Positions 36,665-46,090 of a stretch of 64,000 nucleotides of DNA are shown here, one piece after another. The notes below the pieces were generated by a model. The model made no database searches. It was not told where the DNA came from and was given only the letters and a program-made list of their open reading frames with translations. The stretch's first letter is position 1, and each line of letters begins with the position of its first letter. The stretch is from an uncultured Gemmatimonadota bacterium (GTDB taxonomy: Bacteria; Gemmatimonadota; Gemmatimonadetes; Gemmatimonadales; Gemmatimonadaceae): the NCBI GenBank assembly GCA_902825965.1, contig CADEDA010000009.1, positions 1 through 64,000 of the forward strand. The letters run 5' to 3'. Made by a program: the position numbers and the translations under genes.

Positions 36665-38187
36665 GGCTGCTCGCCGCGGCGGGCCGCCGCGCACCAATGC
36701 TTGAGGGCCGGCCGCGCGGCACTGCCCTGGAGTTCCCATCGCCGCGCACGCGCCTCGTCGCCGATCCGCACGCAGAGGGCGACCAGCCGGACGACTGGCG
36801 GTGAGAAGATGTCTGCCACGCCGAGTGGATGCTGTTCGACCATGCGTGCCTCGAGCAGCGCGATCTCGTCGCGGATCAACTGCACGCGGGTCTGCGTGTA
36901 CGCCGCCCGTCCGCCGCGGTCCCAGGCCGCGCGCAGGTCTGCCGCGCCGCGAAGCGCCGGCGCACGCTCGCGTTCCGCGAGCGCCTCCTCGGTGCGTTCC
37001 TCCTCATCGAGCAGGCGCACCAGCCGGTCGCGTGCCGCCGCGTGGGTCGGTTCGATCGCGAGGGTGCGTCGCAGCGCATCCTCGCCTCCCCGGCGATCGC
37101 CGACGGCCAACCGCGCCGCCGCAAGCGAGCTGAGCAGCATGGGAATGTCCGGCTCGAGACGCGCGGCCTCCTCCATCTCGCGCAGCGCCTCCGCAGTCCG
37201 GCCCACGAGTCCCAGCCAGACTCCATAGAAGCGGTGCGCCTCCGCGTACTCGGGGTCCTTGGCGACCGCGGTCTCGAACTCCAGCCCGGCGCGTTCCCAG
37301 TCATCGTCGAGGTACAGCGCCTGGACCGCGAAGTGGACGTGCGGCACGGCGAGCGTCGCGTCCATGGCCAGTGCCTGCTCGCTCAGCGAGATCGCCCGCG
37401 CGAAGGTCGTCGCGAATGGCGTGAGCACGCTGCGGCGGGCCGCCACCGCGTAGAAGTTGGCCAGTCCGGCGACCGCCGGTGCGAACTGGGGATCGAGCGT
37501 GTGCGCGCGCTCGAAGTAGTCGCGGGCGCGGAGCAGCTCGCTCGCCGGGCCACCGTGCGCACTGCGCAGGAAGAGGAAATGCCCTCGGGTGTACATCGCG
37601 GCCGCGTCCTGGGCATGCGGCCGCGAGGGCTTGGCACCGCGCAGCACCGGAGCGGTCGCGGGGCGGCGGCGCCCGCCCTGCTCCGCCAGTAGTCGTGCCA
37701 GGCGTGCGCGTTCGATCGACATCCACTGATCGAACGCGCCGCTGCCATCCACGTGCAGTCCCTGCAGCGGCTCCGGCGCGTCGCTCGGTGGCGCGCCGCT
37801 CGGTGGCGCGTCGCCCGGTGGCGCGTCGCCCGGTGTCACGTCGTGCCACTGTCCGCGTTCGAGGCGCACCGCATCACAGGCGACACGCGCCGGGTCCAGA
37901 CCGATGAGGTGGTCACCGGCCGACACGATGGCCGCCGAACCGAGCGCGCGCCGCACCGAGTACAGCGCGTTGCGCAGCGCCCGACGGCCGCTCGCCGCGT
38001 CGTGCTCGGGCCACAGGAGCGCCATGAGGGTGTCGCGCGCATGCAGCCCGCGCGGTCGGGCGAGGGCGAGGTAGCAGAGCACGGCGAGATGCCGCGGCTG
38101 CGTGAGCCGCGAGTGCTCCGCCGGATCGCTCGCGGCACGCACGGTCACGGGTCCGAGGACCCGCAGCTCGAAGGGGACGGAGGTCAT
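36631..38187 (-). CDS. SARP/BTAD-like transcription regulator with TPR repeats
   Basis: The 518-residue protein begins with a winged-helix region like the OmpR/SARP type (about 5-100: FELRVLGPVTVRAASD, HLAVLCYLALARPRGLHARDTLMALLWPEHD, ALRNALYSVRRALG). A Pro-rich linker follows (about 117-140, four GDAPP-like units from a 15-base tandem repeat), then helical TPR-like repeats (about 205-470; AMYTRGHFLFLRSAHGG, AHTLDPQFAPAVAGLANFYA, LEFETAVAKDPEYAEAHRF). Such proteins act as DNA-binding activators, often of nearby gene clusters. Target unknown; it follows the lipoprotein gene at 38261-39175 on the same strand with a 73-base gap, so the two may form a unit. Confidence 0.75.
   Translation of the reverse strand: MTSVPFELRVLGPVTVRAASDPAEHSRLTQPRHLAVLCYLALARPRGLHARDTLMALLWPEHDAASGRRALRNALYSVRRALGSAAIVSAGDHLIGLDPARVACDAVRLERGQWHDVTPGDAPPGDAPPSGAPPSDAPEPLQGLHVDGSGAFDQWMSIERARLARLLAEQGGRRRPATAPVLRGAKPSRPHAQDAAAMYTRGHFLFLRSAHGGPASELLRARDYFERAHTLDPQFAPAVAGLANFYAVAARRSVLTPFATTFARAISLSEQALAMDATLAVPHVHFAVQALYLDDDWERAGLEFETAVAKDPEYAEAHRFYGVWLGLVGRTAEALREMEEAARLEPDIPMLLSSLAAARLAVGDRRGGEDALRRTLAIEPTHAAARDRLVRLLDEEERTEEALAERERAPALRGAADLRAAWDRGGRAAYTQTRVQLIRDEIALLEARMVEQHPLGVADIFSPPVVRLVALCVRIGDEARARRWELQGSAARPALKHWCAAARRGEQPQPVASTSRNR
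37776..37835 (-). repeat. In-frame 15-base tandem repeat, four copies
   Basis: Units of GCGCGTCGCCCGGTG (plus strand, with one or two changes per copy) code for the Gly/Ser-Asp/Gly-Ala-Pro-Pro linker of the SARP-like regulator. Confidence 0.85.
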
Positions 38188-38260
38188 GGCAGCTGGTCCG
38201 GCCCAATCGTGCGCCCCGTGACCGGCAGCGTCAAGCGCGTGGCCGCCGCCGGCTCGGCGA

Positions 38261-39175
38261 TCAGCAGGCCCAGCCGAGCTCCGGCCACTCCGGCGGCGCG
38301 AACACCGGATTCACCAACATGCGCCGCAGCGGCCCCACGACCTGCAGCAGGCCGATGCGCCCGTAGTGATCCCGGACGAGCACCTCCGCGTGCGCATCGC
38401 CGTCGGGGACCGGCGTCCCGTCGAGCGACACGAACAGCAGGTCGTTGCTCCAGAGGTATTCGAACTGGCCGTTGAGGTGGTGCACCGCCCCGGGCCCGAA
38501 CGGGCGGTCGCCGCGACACATGCCGCTCGTGTGCGTGGGAATGCTGAACTCGACGCCCAGCACCTCCGCCGTGAGGACTCCGGTCGGTTCGCGGAGCTTG
38601 AGCACGGGCACGTAGACGAGGTACGGACAATCGAAGGCGCAGGCCGGCCGATACTCCGCCACGTAGAACGAGTCCACCACCAGCGCCGTGCTCGGTGGGG
38701 GCAACGGCGCGATGTCCACGGTGAGCTCGGCCCGCATCGACCGCAGGGTCACACGGAGCTGCGCCCGCCCGGTGGAGTCGAACCGCAGCAGCAGGGTCTG
38801 CTGCCGGGTCCGGCGGCCGCTCGCCTCCTCGAGGTCGTACAGTTGCACCGACTCGAGCACGACACCCCCGGCACCGGAGACCTCCAGGAAGGCGTCGTCC
38901 GTCGGCATCGGCTGCCCGTTCGTGGCGCGCGCGTTGAGGTAGAGGCGCCGCCGCATGCCGGGGAACAACGCCACACCGTCCAGCTCGATCGACAGGCGCT
39001 CGGTGGCGGGGGCGACCGGCGTCGGTGCGACGGTGCCAGGGGAGATCGCGCCCGCACCGTCGGTGTCCTGCGGCACGCCGGTGGTGCCGAAGACGTCGCA
39101 GGCCATCAGGAGCAGCACGGGGCCGCAGCGGAGCACACGACGCCGCCACGCGAGGGAGGATCGGATGGTCGACAT
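38261..39175 (-). CDS. Lipoprotein of unknown function
   Basis: The 304-residue protein has a signal and lipobox (VLLLMACDVFG, Cys at about 26), a Pro/Thr linker, and a strand-rich body with two Ig-like sections (ERLSIELDGVALFPGMRRR, LRMSMRAEL-type strands and STALVVDSFYVAEYRPACAF). Several Cys residues (ACAFDC, GMC, and the terminal WAC) might form disulfides. No known domain. The SARP-like gene follows it on the same strand. Confidence 0.6.
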   Translation of the reverse strand: MSTIRSSLAWRRRVLRCGPVLLLMACDVFGTTGVPQDTDGAGAISPGTVAPTPVAPATERLSIELDGVALFPGMRRRLYLNARATNGQPMPTDDAFLEVSGAGGVVLESVQLYDLEEASGRRTRQQTLLLRFDSTGRAQLRVTLRSMRAELTVDIAPLPPPSTALVVDSFYVAEYRPACAFDCPYLVYVPVLKLREPTGVLTAEVLGVEFSIPTHTSGMCRGDRPFGPGAVHHLNGQFEYLWSNDLLFVSLDGTPVPDGDAHAEVLVRDHYGRIGLLQVVGPLRRMLVNPVFAPPEWPELGWAC

Positions 39176-39352
39176 GCCGCGAGGCTACGACGCAGCCGTC
39201 TACAAATCGTCTTGGCGCGTCGGACCCGTGCCGGCGGACGTCGGCCGGTCCCCGGGGAGTCGCGTCCGGTCCCCGGCCGCGGTCACGTCGGTGATGCCTC
39301 GGCTTGTGCGGAGGTTCGGTGAAGGACGCCCCTCCACCCGAGCCCTCCCGCC

Positions 39353-40480
39353 ATGCGACGCCTGGTTCCGTCCTGTTTTGCCCTGGTCCTGATCGCGGCG
39401 ACGCAGTCGCCGTGGGCGCCCGGCACCTACACCTACGTCACCACCCTCGGGCGCGATACCATCGCGTTCGAGCAGGGGGTGGCGCGCGGTGATTCGGTGA
39501 TCGGCACCGTGCTCCGCCTCGATCCGCAGCTCTCGCGTATCGACTACCGCGTGGCCCGCCGCGCGGATGGCAGCATCGCGGCTGCGGAACTCACCTACCG
39601 CGCGCGCGCGGTCGACGGCTGGGGCCCCATGCGCCATGTGCGCCTGCACACGGAGGGTGACAGCGCCGTGCTCGCCGCCGAGGGACAGCCCGAGCGGCGC
39701 CTGCTCGCACCCACGCCGGCGCTGTCGGTGCTCGGATCCGGCGCGCTGATCGCACTCGCGCTGGACGCCGCGCGGCGCGGGAGCATCGACAGCCTCAACG
39801 TCGCCTTCGTCGCCCCGTTCGGTGGACCCGGCGGCCGGCTCATCGCGCGTCGGCGCGGTGACGAGTTCGAGTACCGCCTCTCGGGCGGCTTCGCCCGCGT
39901 CACGTTCGACCGCGTCGGCGGCGTCGCGAGCATCGACGGCAGTGCGACGACGCTCAAGGAGCGCATCGCGAAGGCGCGTCCGGCCTCGCTCGAGGCGATC
40001 GAGGCGCGATGGTTGCGCGCCGGCGCCGGCGGGACACTCTCGTCGCGCGACACCCTCACCGCGCGCGTCGCGGCTGCCACCATCACCGTCGACTACGGTC
40101 GCCCCGCCGTCCGCGGGCGCGACGTCTTCGCCCACGGGGTGCTCGGCGACACACTCTGGCGCACGGGCGCGAACGCGGCCACGCAGTTCACCACCTCGCA
40201 CCCGCTCGTGTTCGGCGGCACCGTGCTGCCCGCCGGCTCGTATTCGCTGTTCACGCGCGTCAGTCCGACGGCCACCGAACTGATCGTCAGCGGGCGCACC
40301 GGCATCTGGGGCACCCAGTACCGCGCGGCCGACGACGTGCTGCGCGTGCCCATGGAGGTGGTCAGCGGTGCGTTCACGGAGCGCTTCACCATCTCGGTGG
40401 AAGCCACCGACACCGGCGGACTGCTGCGCCTGCGATGGGAGCGTCGGGAGTTCCGTGTGCCGTTCACGCTGGCACCCTAG
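39353..40480 (+). CDS. Secreted DUF2911-domain protein
   Basis: A 375-residue protein with a signal peptide (about 1-20). The C-terminal half is the DUF2911 domain: ITVDYGRPAVRGRDVFAHG, VLGDTLWRTGANAATQFTTS, VLPAGSYSLFTRVSP and TERFTISVE. DUF2911 proteins are common, short secreted proteins in soil bacteria with no proven role. The N-terminal half (about 25-205) is a separate strand-rich domain (WAPGTYTYVTTLGRDTIAF) fused to it. It converges on an orphan permease gene; an imperfect inverted repeat (40480-40522) lies between them. Confidence 0.75.
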   Translation: MRRLVPSCFALVLIAATQSPWAPGTYTYVTTLGRDTIAFEQGVARGDSVIGTVLRLDPQLSRIDYRVARRADGSIAAAELTYRARAVDGWGPMRHVRLHTEGDSAVLAAEGQPERRLLAPTPALSVLGSGALIALALDAARRGSIDSLNVAFVAPFGGPGGRLIARRRGDEFEYRLSGGFARVTFDRVGGVASIDGSATTLKERIAKARPASLEAIEARWLRAGAGGTLSSRDTLTARVAAATITVDYGRPAVRGRDVFAHGVLGDTLWRTGANAATQFTTSHPLVFGGTVLPAGSYSLFTRVSPTATELIVSGRTGIWGTQYRAADDVLRVPMEVVSGAFTERFTISVEATDTGGLLRLRWERREFRVPFTLAP

Positions 40481-40522
40481 GCGCGGACGCGGGAGCAGAC
40501 GCAGACGCGGCGGTCCCGCGCC
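40480..40522. terminator. Imperfect hairpin between convergent genes
   Basis: GGCGCGGAC (40480-40488) pairs with GTCCCGCGCC (40513-40522) with one bulged base. No T-run. Plausible, not strong. Confidence 0.3.
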
Positions 40523-40524
40523 GA

Positions 40525-43020
40525 TCAGTCGTAGCGCAGCGCGACCACCGGCTCGGTGAGACTCGCCCGGCGTGCCGGCACCCAGCCGGCCGCCAACGCG
40601 ACCACCGCGAGCAAGAGCATCGCCGCCGCGAAGACGAGGGGATCGTTGCCCTCGATCCCGAACAGCAGCGACTGCGCGGCGCGGCCCAGACCGTAGGCGC
40701 CGAGCGCACCGAGCGAGGCCCCGACCCCGATCATGATCGCTACCTGGCGGAGCACCATGCGGCGCACGGCGCCGGCGTCGGCACCCAGCGCCATGCGCAC
40801 GCCGATCTCCCGGGTACGCTGCGCGACGGAATAGGCGAGCACGCCGTACAGCCCGATCGCCGCCAGCAACGTCGCCAGCAACGCGAACGCGCCGGCCATG
40901 GTGGAGATCATCCGGTCGAGGAAGATGTTGTCGCGCACCTGCTGGGGCATGGTCCGCAGGTCCTCCACCGGCAGTGTGGCATCGATCCGCTTCACCACCG
41001 GGCCGATGCTCCCAAGGAACTGCTCGCCGGGCAGCGAGGTGCGGACGTAGAAGCTCATCTGCCCAAGGATGCGCTCCTGGCGCCACGGGTAGTAGAACAC
41101 CGGCTGGGGGCCACGTTTGACGTCGTTGTACTTGATGTCCGGCACCACGCCGACGATCTGCGCATCGGGTGTCGGGCCGTCACCCTGGCGCCCCATGAAC
41201 TTGCCGACGGCATCCTTGCCGAGCTTGAACTTCTCGACGAACGCCTGGTTGACCACCGCCACGCGGCTGCCGCCGCGGATGTCGCTCTCCGTGAACTCGC
41301 GGCCGCTCACGAGCGCCACGCCCAGCGTGCCGAAGTACCCGGCGCCCACGGCGTTGTAGCGCGAGTTGCAGTCGGTGTCGGGCAGGCACTCGAACCCCTG
41401 CGCGCGCACGTTGCTGCCCCAGCTGTTGTCCGCGATCAGCGGCACCATCGAACTCGTCACGCCCGTGACCCCGGGCTGCGCGCGCAGCTCTTCCTCGATG
41501 CGCGCGTAGAGCACCTTGGAGCTGAGCGTGTCGTAGCCGACCCGCAGCGGCGAGACCGCGAAGGTCACCACGTCGTCGATCCGGACGCCGAGGTCCACGC
41601 GGCTCACGTTCACCAGGCTCTTGAGGAACAGGCCAGCCGAGACGAGCAGCGCCGTGGACAGGGCGATCTGTGCGGTGACCAGCACGGCGCGGAAGCGGGC
41701 CGCGGCGCGCCCGCCCGCGATCTGCCCCGCGCCGGCGCGGATGGCGGTGATGAGGTCGCCACGCGTCGCGTGCAGCGCCGGGTACAGGCCGAACAGCAAT
41801 CCGGTGAGCACGGACGCTGCTGCCGCGAAACCGATCACCCGCGGGTCCACCGTGAACGCCAGTGACGCCGCCGCCTCCGGCGGAAGCATCGAGCCCAGGC
41901 CTCGCAGCGTCCAGGAGGCCACGAACAGGCTCGCGATGCCCCCGAGCACGGCGAGCACCACGGCCTCGGTCACCAGCTGCGTCACCAAGCGCCGTCGGCT
42001 GGCCCCGAGCGCGAGGCGCACGCCCATCTCCATGGCGCGTCCGGCACCACGCGACATCAGCAGGTTGGCGATGTTCGCACAGGCGATCAGCAGCACGAAA
42101 CCCGTGATCGCACTCAGCATCGTCAGCGGGGTGCGTGCCTCGCCATGGATCGAGCTCTGGCCGCGCCGGCCGGGCTCCACCACGAACCGCTTGGCCTTGA
42201 ACGCCGCGAGTCGCTGCTCGCTCATGCCGGTCTGCAGGGGCCCCTCGACATCCGCGAGGATCGGCGCCACGACCTGGTCGAGCCCCGCCTTCACGCCCTC
42301 GAGCGTCAACTCCGGCTTGCGCCGCCCGAACAGGTACACCCAGTAGTCCTGCCGCGCCGCGAGACCATTGTACGCCCCCACCCAGCGTCGTGACGCCATG
42401 GGGACATACACGATCGGTCGCGCGCCGAGCGTGGTGCCCTCGAAATGCTCCGGCGCCACACCGACGACCGTGTAGGAGAGTCCGTTCACCCGCAGCACGG
42501 TGCCCAAGGCCGACTCCGCGCCACCGAATCGCTCGCGCCAGAAGCGGTGGCCGATCACCGCCACCATGTTGTCGCCGCCGGTGCGGTTGTCCTCGGGCTG
42601 CAGCAGCCGCCCCAGCGCGGGCCGCAGGCCGAGCGTGGTGAAGTACTGGCCGGTGACCCACAGCCCTTGCCCCACCAAGGGATCATCGCCCGACGCGATG
42701 CTCACGCCGAACAGCCGATGCCCCGCGATGCCCGTGAGCACGGTCTGCTGCCGCTCGAGGTCCTCGAACATCGGATAGCTGAAGATGATGTCGCAGGGAC
42801 CGGCCTGGTTGCAGGAGTCATTGCCCTGGATCGGCCCCGGCAGGCTCAGGTTCACCAACTCGTCCGGCGCGGCGACGGGCAGCGGTCGCAACAGGATCTG
42901 ATCGAACAGCGAGAAGATCGCCGCGTTGGCGCCGATCCCGAGCGCGATCGACAGCACGGCCACCGTCGTGACGAACGGTGTCTTGAGCAGCATGCGGAGG
43001 GCGAAGCGGATGTCGCGCAT
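40525..43020 (-). CDS. Orphan MacB/FtsX-type permease (ADOP family)
   Basis: The 831-residue membrane protein has the same double MacB layout as its paralogs: VLSIALGIGANAAIFSLFDQ at the N-terminus, MacB_PCD domains with SYPMFEDLERQQTVLTG, central FtsX helices (AITGFVLLIACANIANLLMSRGAG) and the final pair (LATLLAAIGLYGVLAYSVAQ, LVFAAAMLLLAVVALAAGW). No ATPase lies beside it. Substrates of this family are unknown. ATG 43020 begins the conserved MRDIRFALRMLL start. It is divergent from another paralog. Confidence 0.88.
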   Translation of the reverse strand: MRDIRFALRMLLKTPFVTTVAVLSIALGIGANAAIFSLFDQILLRPLPVAAPDELVNLSLPGPIQGNDSCNQAGPCDIIFSYPMFEDLERQQTVLTGIAGHRLFGVSIASGDDPLVGQGLWVTGQYFTTLGLRPALGRLLQPEDNRTGGDNMVAVIGHRFWRERFGGAESALGTVLRVNGLSYTVVGVAPEHFEGTTLGARPIVYVPMASRRWVGAYNGLAARQDYWVYLFGRRKPELTLEGVKAGLDQVVAPILADVEGPLQTGMSEQRLAAFKAKRFVVEPGRRGQSSIHGEARTPLTMLSAITGFVLLIACANIANLLMSRGAGRAMEMGVRLALGASRRRLVTQLVTEAVVLAVLGGIASLFVASWTLRGLGSMLPPEAAASLAFTVDPRVIGFAAAASVLTGLLFGLYPALHATRGDLITAIRAGAGQIAGGRAAARFRAVLVTAQIALSTALLVSAGLFLKSLVNVSRVDLGVRIDDVVTFAVSPLRVGYDTLSSKVLYARIEEELRAQPGVTGVTSSMVPLIADNSWGSNVRAQGFECLPDTDCNSRYNAVGAGYFGTLGVALVSGREFTESDIRGGSRVAVVNQAFVEKFKLGKDAVGKFMGRQGDGPTPDAQIVGVVPDIKYNDVKRGPQPVFYYPWRQERILGQMSFYVRTSLPGEQFLGSIGPVVKRIDATLPVEDLRTMPQQVRDNIFLDRMISTMAGAFALLATLLAAIGLYGVLAYSVAQRTREIGVRMALGADAGAVRRMVLRQVAIMIGVGASLGALGAYGLGRAAQSLLFGIEGNDPLVFAAAMLLLAVVALAAGWVPARRASLTEPVVALRYD

Positions 43021-43107
43021 CGGGACCGGGGCGTCTGGGGAGCAAGGCGGGAGACTGTGTTGCGACAGCCCGCGAGGCAGCAAGGTTTGGACGCGCGCGC
43101 CTGCGCG

Positions 43108-43312
<205 letters not shown>

Positions 43313-43559
43313 CCTGCCTCCTTTCGTGACGGCCCCCGTCCGCATCGTGGGCCTGAAAGAAGGATGTAGGCCGGCGCACCGCGACGACTCGGATGGGACC
43401 CTCCCTTCCCGCGGACCGGCGGCGCTCCGACACGCCTGCCGCGAGTATCGGGGGCGACACGCACCGCGTCGAGCGCGAACGGTCCGTCCCACCGCCCGCC
43501 AACGGTTCTGCGGCGCCCGCTGTCTAGCAGTCAGCCCACCTTCCAGCACCCTGACGCCG

Positions 43560-46025
43560 ATGATCGCCCTGCGCCGCGCCTTCCGCTCACTCGCCGCCAC
43601 GCCACTCGTGACCGGCGTCGCCGTCCTCTCCCTCGCCCTCGGGATCGGCGCCAACACCGCGATCTTCTCGATCGTCGACGCCCTCATCCTTAAGTCGCTC
43701 CCCGTCGCACACGCGGAGCGTCTCACGGTGCTCACCATGGGAGAGGCACGACGGTCCTGGACCAATCCGCTCTGGGAGTCACTGCGGTCGCGCGCGCAGA
43801 TGTTCGACGGCGCCTTCGCCGCCGGGAGCGTGCGCTTCAATGCCTCCGAGTCCGGCGAGATCGACCCGGTGGACGGCGCCTTCGTGAGCGGCGCCTACTT
43901 CGACGTCCTCGGCGTGCAGCCGCAGCGCGGGCGCTTCTTCGCGCCGGAGGACGACCGCCGCGGTGGCGGGCCCGACGGACCGGTGGTGGTCATCAGCCAT
44001 CGCCTCTGGCAGCAGCGATTCGGGGCCGCCGAGGACATCATCGGTCGCACCTTCCCGCTCTCGCGCACCAACTACACCATCATCGGCGTCGCCCCGCGCG
44101 GATTCACCGGCCACGAGGTGGGCCGGGCCATGGACACCTTCGTGCCGATCGGCACGGAGCCCCTCATGCGTGGCAGCGAGAGCACCCTCGACCGCCGCTC
44201 CACGTGGTGGATGGTGGTCTTCGTCCGGCTCAAGCCCGACCAGACCGCGGAGGCGGCGACCAACATCCTGCGCGGGATCCAACCGCAGCTGCGGGAGGAG
44301 ACCGTCCCCACGGACTGGCGCCCGGAGGATCAAAAGGAGTACCTCGCCGATCCGCTACGCCTGGTCCCGGCGTCAGCCGGCGTGTCCTCGCTGCGGAATC
44401 GCTACGAGCGTCCGCTGCTCGCGCTCACGGCCGTGGTCGGCCTCACGCTGCTGATCGCCTGCGGCAACATCGCCAACCTCATGCTGGCCCGGGCCTCCGC
44501 CCGACGGCACGAGTTCGCCGTCCGCACCGCCCTGGGCGCGTCGCGCTGGCGCATCGCCAGCGGGCTGCTCGCCGAGAACCTGCTGCTCTCGTTCGCGGGC
44601 GCAGCCCTCGGGTTGTTGTTCGCGCTCTGGGGCAGCCGTTTCATCGTCGCGCAGATCGGGGCCACCTCGTCCACCGTCGCGCTGGATCTCGGGCTCGACT
44701 ACCGCATGCTGCTGTTCACTGCGGCCGTCGCCTCGCTCACCACCCTGCTCTTCGGGATCGGGCCGTCGGTGCTCGCCGCCCATACCCCGCCGATGGACGC
44801 CCTCAAGGACTCCTCCCGGCACTCGACTTCCAAGCGGCAGCGCGTGGTCGCCAACACGCTGGTGCTGGCGCAGGTCTCCTTGTCGCTGCTGCTGGTGGTC
44901 GGCGCGGGGCTGTTCGTGCGCACCTTCGTCGCGCTGGCGGACGTACACCTCGGCTTCGCCCCGCGTGGGGCCCTGGTCGTGAGCCTCGGCGCGCAGCGCA
45001 CCGGGATCGCGCCCACGGGTTACGGCGCGCTGTACGAGCAGGCCCGCCGTGCCGCGCTCACGGTGCCCGGCGTCACGGACGCCGCGTTGTCCGTGGTCAC
45101 ACCCGTCAGCGGCGCGACCTGGAACAACAGCTTCATCTTCCCCAAGAAGCCCGACCTCGCCGAGCGTGAGCGGATCGTGGACCTGAACTTCATCACCCCG
45201 GGTTGGTTCACGACGATGGGCACGCGCCTCCTCGCGGGCCGCGACCTCGACGCGCGGGACCGGGTGGGCACCCCTCGCGTCGCGCTCGTCAACCAGGCCT
45301 TCGTGCGGAAGTTCTTCGAGGGTGCGGACCCGATCGGCGAGATCGTGCGCACGACGCCGTTCCCCGACCGGCCGTCCGAGGATATCGAGATCATCGGTGT
45401 CGTGGAGGACGCGGTGTACCGCTCACCGCGCGAGCCCTTCGGCCCCACGATGTACCGCGCGATGCTGCAGGACTCCACGGTGTCCAGCGGCGTCGCGATG
45501 ACCCTGCGCACGAACGCCGAGGATCCCGCGCCGCTGCAGCCGCAACTCACCAAGGCACTGGCGGCCGTCCATCCCAACCTCACCGTGAGCTATCGCCCGT
45601 TGCAGGCGTTCATCGACGCGGCGCTGGCGCAGGAACGCCTGATCGCGCTGCTCTCGGGGTTCTTCGGCGTGCTCTCGCTGCTGCTCGCGGCGCTCGGGCT
45701 GTATGGCATCACGGCCTACTCGGTGGTGCGCCGCCGCGGCGAGATCGGCATCCGCCTCGCGCTGGGCTCCACGCCCGCGGCGGTGGTGCGCAGCGTGATG
45801 ACGCGCACCGGGCTCATCGTGGCGAGCGGCATCGTCGTCGGCGGGCTCGCGAGCTACTGGGTCTCGCGATACGTGTCGTCGCTGCTCTTCGGACTCGCCC
45901 CGACGGACCCGGCGACCATCGCCGGGGCCATGCTGGTGCTCGCCGCGGTGAGTGCGGTGGCCGGCTGGATCCCGGCGCGGCGTGCCGCCCTGGTGGACCC
46001 GGCCGAAGCGCTGCGCGAGGGATAG
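43560..46025 (+). CDS. Orphan MacB/FtsX-type permease (ADOP family)
   Basis: An 821-residue membrane protein with [20 protein letters not shown] at the N-terminus, a MacB_PCD domain (about 50-260), FtsX helices with LTLLIACGNIANLMLARASA, a second unit, and the final helices (LSLLLAALGLYGITAYSVVRRRGEIG, LASYWVSRYVSSLLFGLAP). No ATPase is adjacent. It ends with DPAEALREG, the usual ADOP finish. The next gene, an M48 lipoprotein, begins 65 bases on and has its own TAGATT box. Confidence 0.88.
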   Translation: MIALRRAFRSLAATPLVTGVAVLSLALGIGANTAIFSIVDALILKSLPVAHAERLTVLTMGEARRSWTNPLWESLRSRAQMFDGAFAAGSVRFNASESGEIDPVDGAFVSGAYFDVLGVQPQRGRFFAPEDDRRGGGPDGPVVVISHRLWQQRFGAAEDIIGRTFPLSRTNYTIIGVAPRGFTGHEVGRAMDTFVPIGTEPLMRGSESTLDRRSTWWMVVFVRLKPDQTAEAATNILRGIQPQLREETVPTDWRPEDQKEYLADPLRLVPASAGVSSLRNRYERPLLALTAVVGLTLLIACGNIANLMLARASARRHEFAVRTALGASRWRIASGLLAENLLLSFAGAALGLLFALWGSRFIVAQIGATSSTVALDLGLDYRMLLFTAAVASLTTLLFGIGPSVLAAHTPPMDALKDSSRHSTSKRQRVVANTLVLAQVSLSLLLVVGAGLFVRTFVALADVHLGFAPRGALVVSLGAQRTGIAPTGYGALYEQARRAALTVPGVTDAALSVVTPVSGATWNNSFIFPKKPDLAERERIVDLNFITPGWFTTMGTRLLAGRDLDARDRVGTPRVALVNQAFVRKFFEGADPIGEIVRTTPFPDRPSEDIEIIGVVEDAVYRSPREPFGPTMYRAMLQDSTVSSGVAMTLRTNAEDPAPLQPQLTKALAAVHPNLTVSYRPLQAFIDAALAQERLIALLSGFFGVLSLLLAALGLYGITAYSVVRRRGEIGIRLALGSTPAAVVRSVMTRTGLIVASGIVVGGLASYWVSRYVSSLLFGLAPTDPATIAGAMLVLAAVSAVAGWIPARRAALVDPAEALREG

Positions 46026-46047
46026 CGGACGCGCCGCCGGTCGCCGT

Positions 46048-46053
46048 TAGATT
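46048..46053 (+). promoter_or_regulatory. -10-like TAGATT box for the M48 gene
   Basis: TAGATTGC lies 37 bases upstream of the M48 ATG 46091, inside the short gap after the permease stop. Confidence 0.35.
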
Positions 46054-46090
46054 GCACTCCGGACCGCGTTTCCCAACCCGGAGTGCCTCG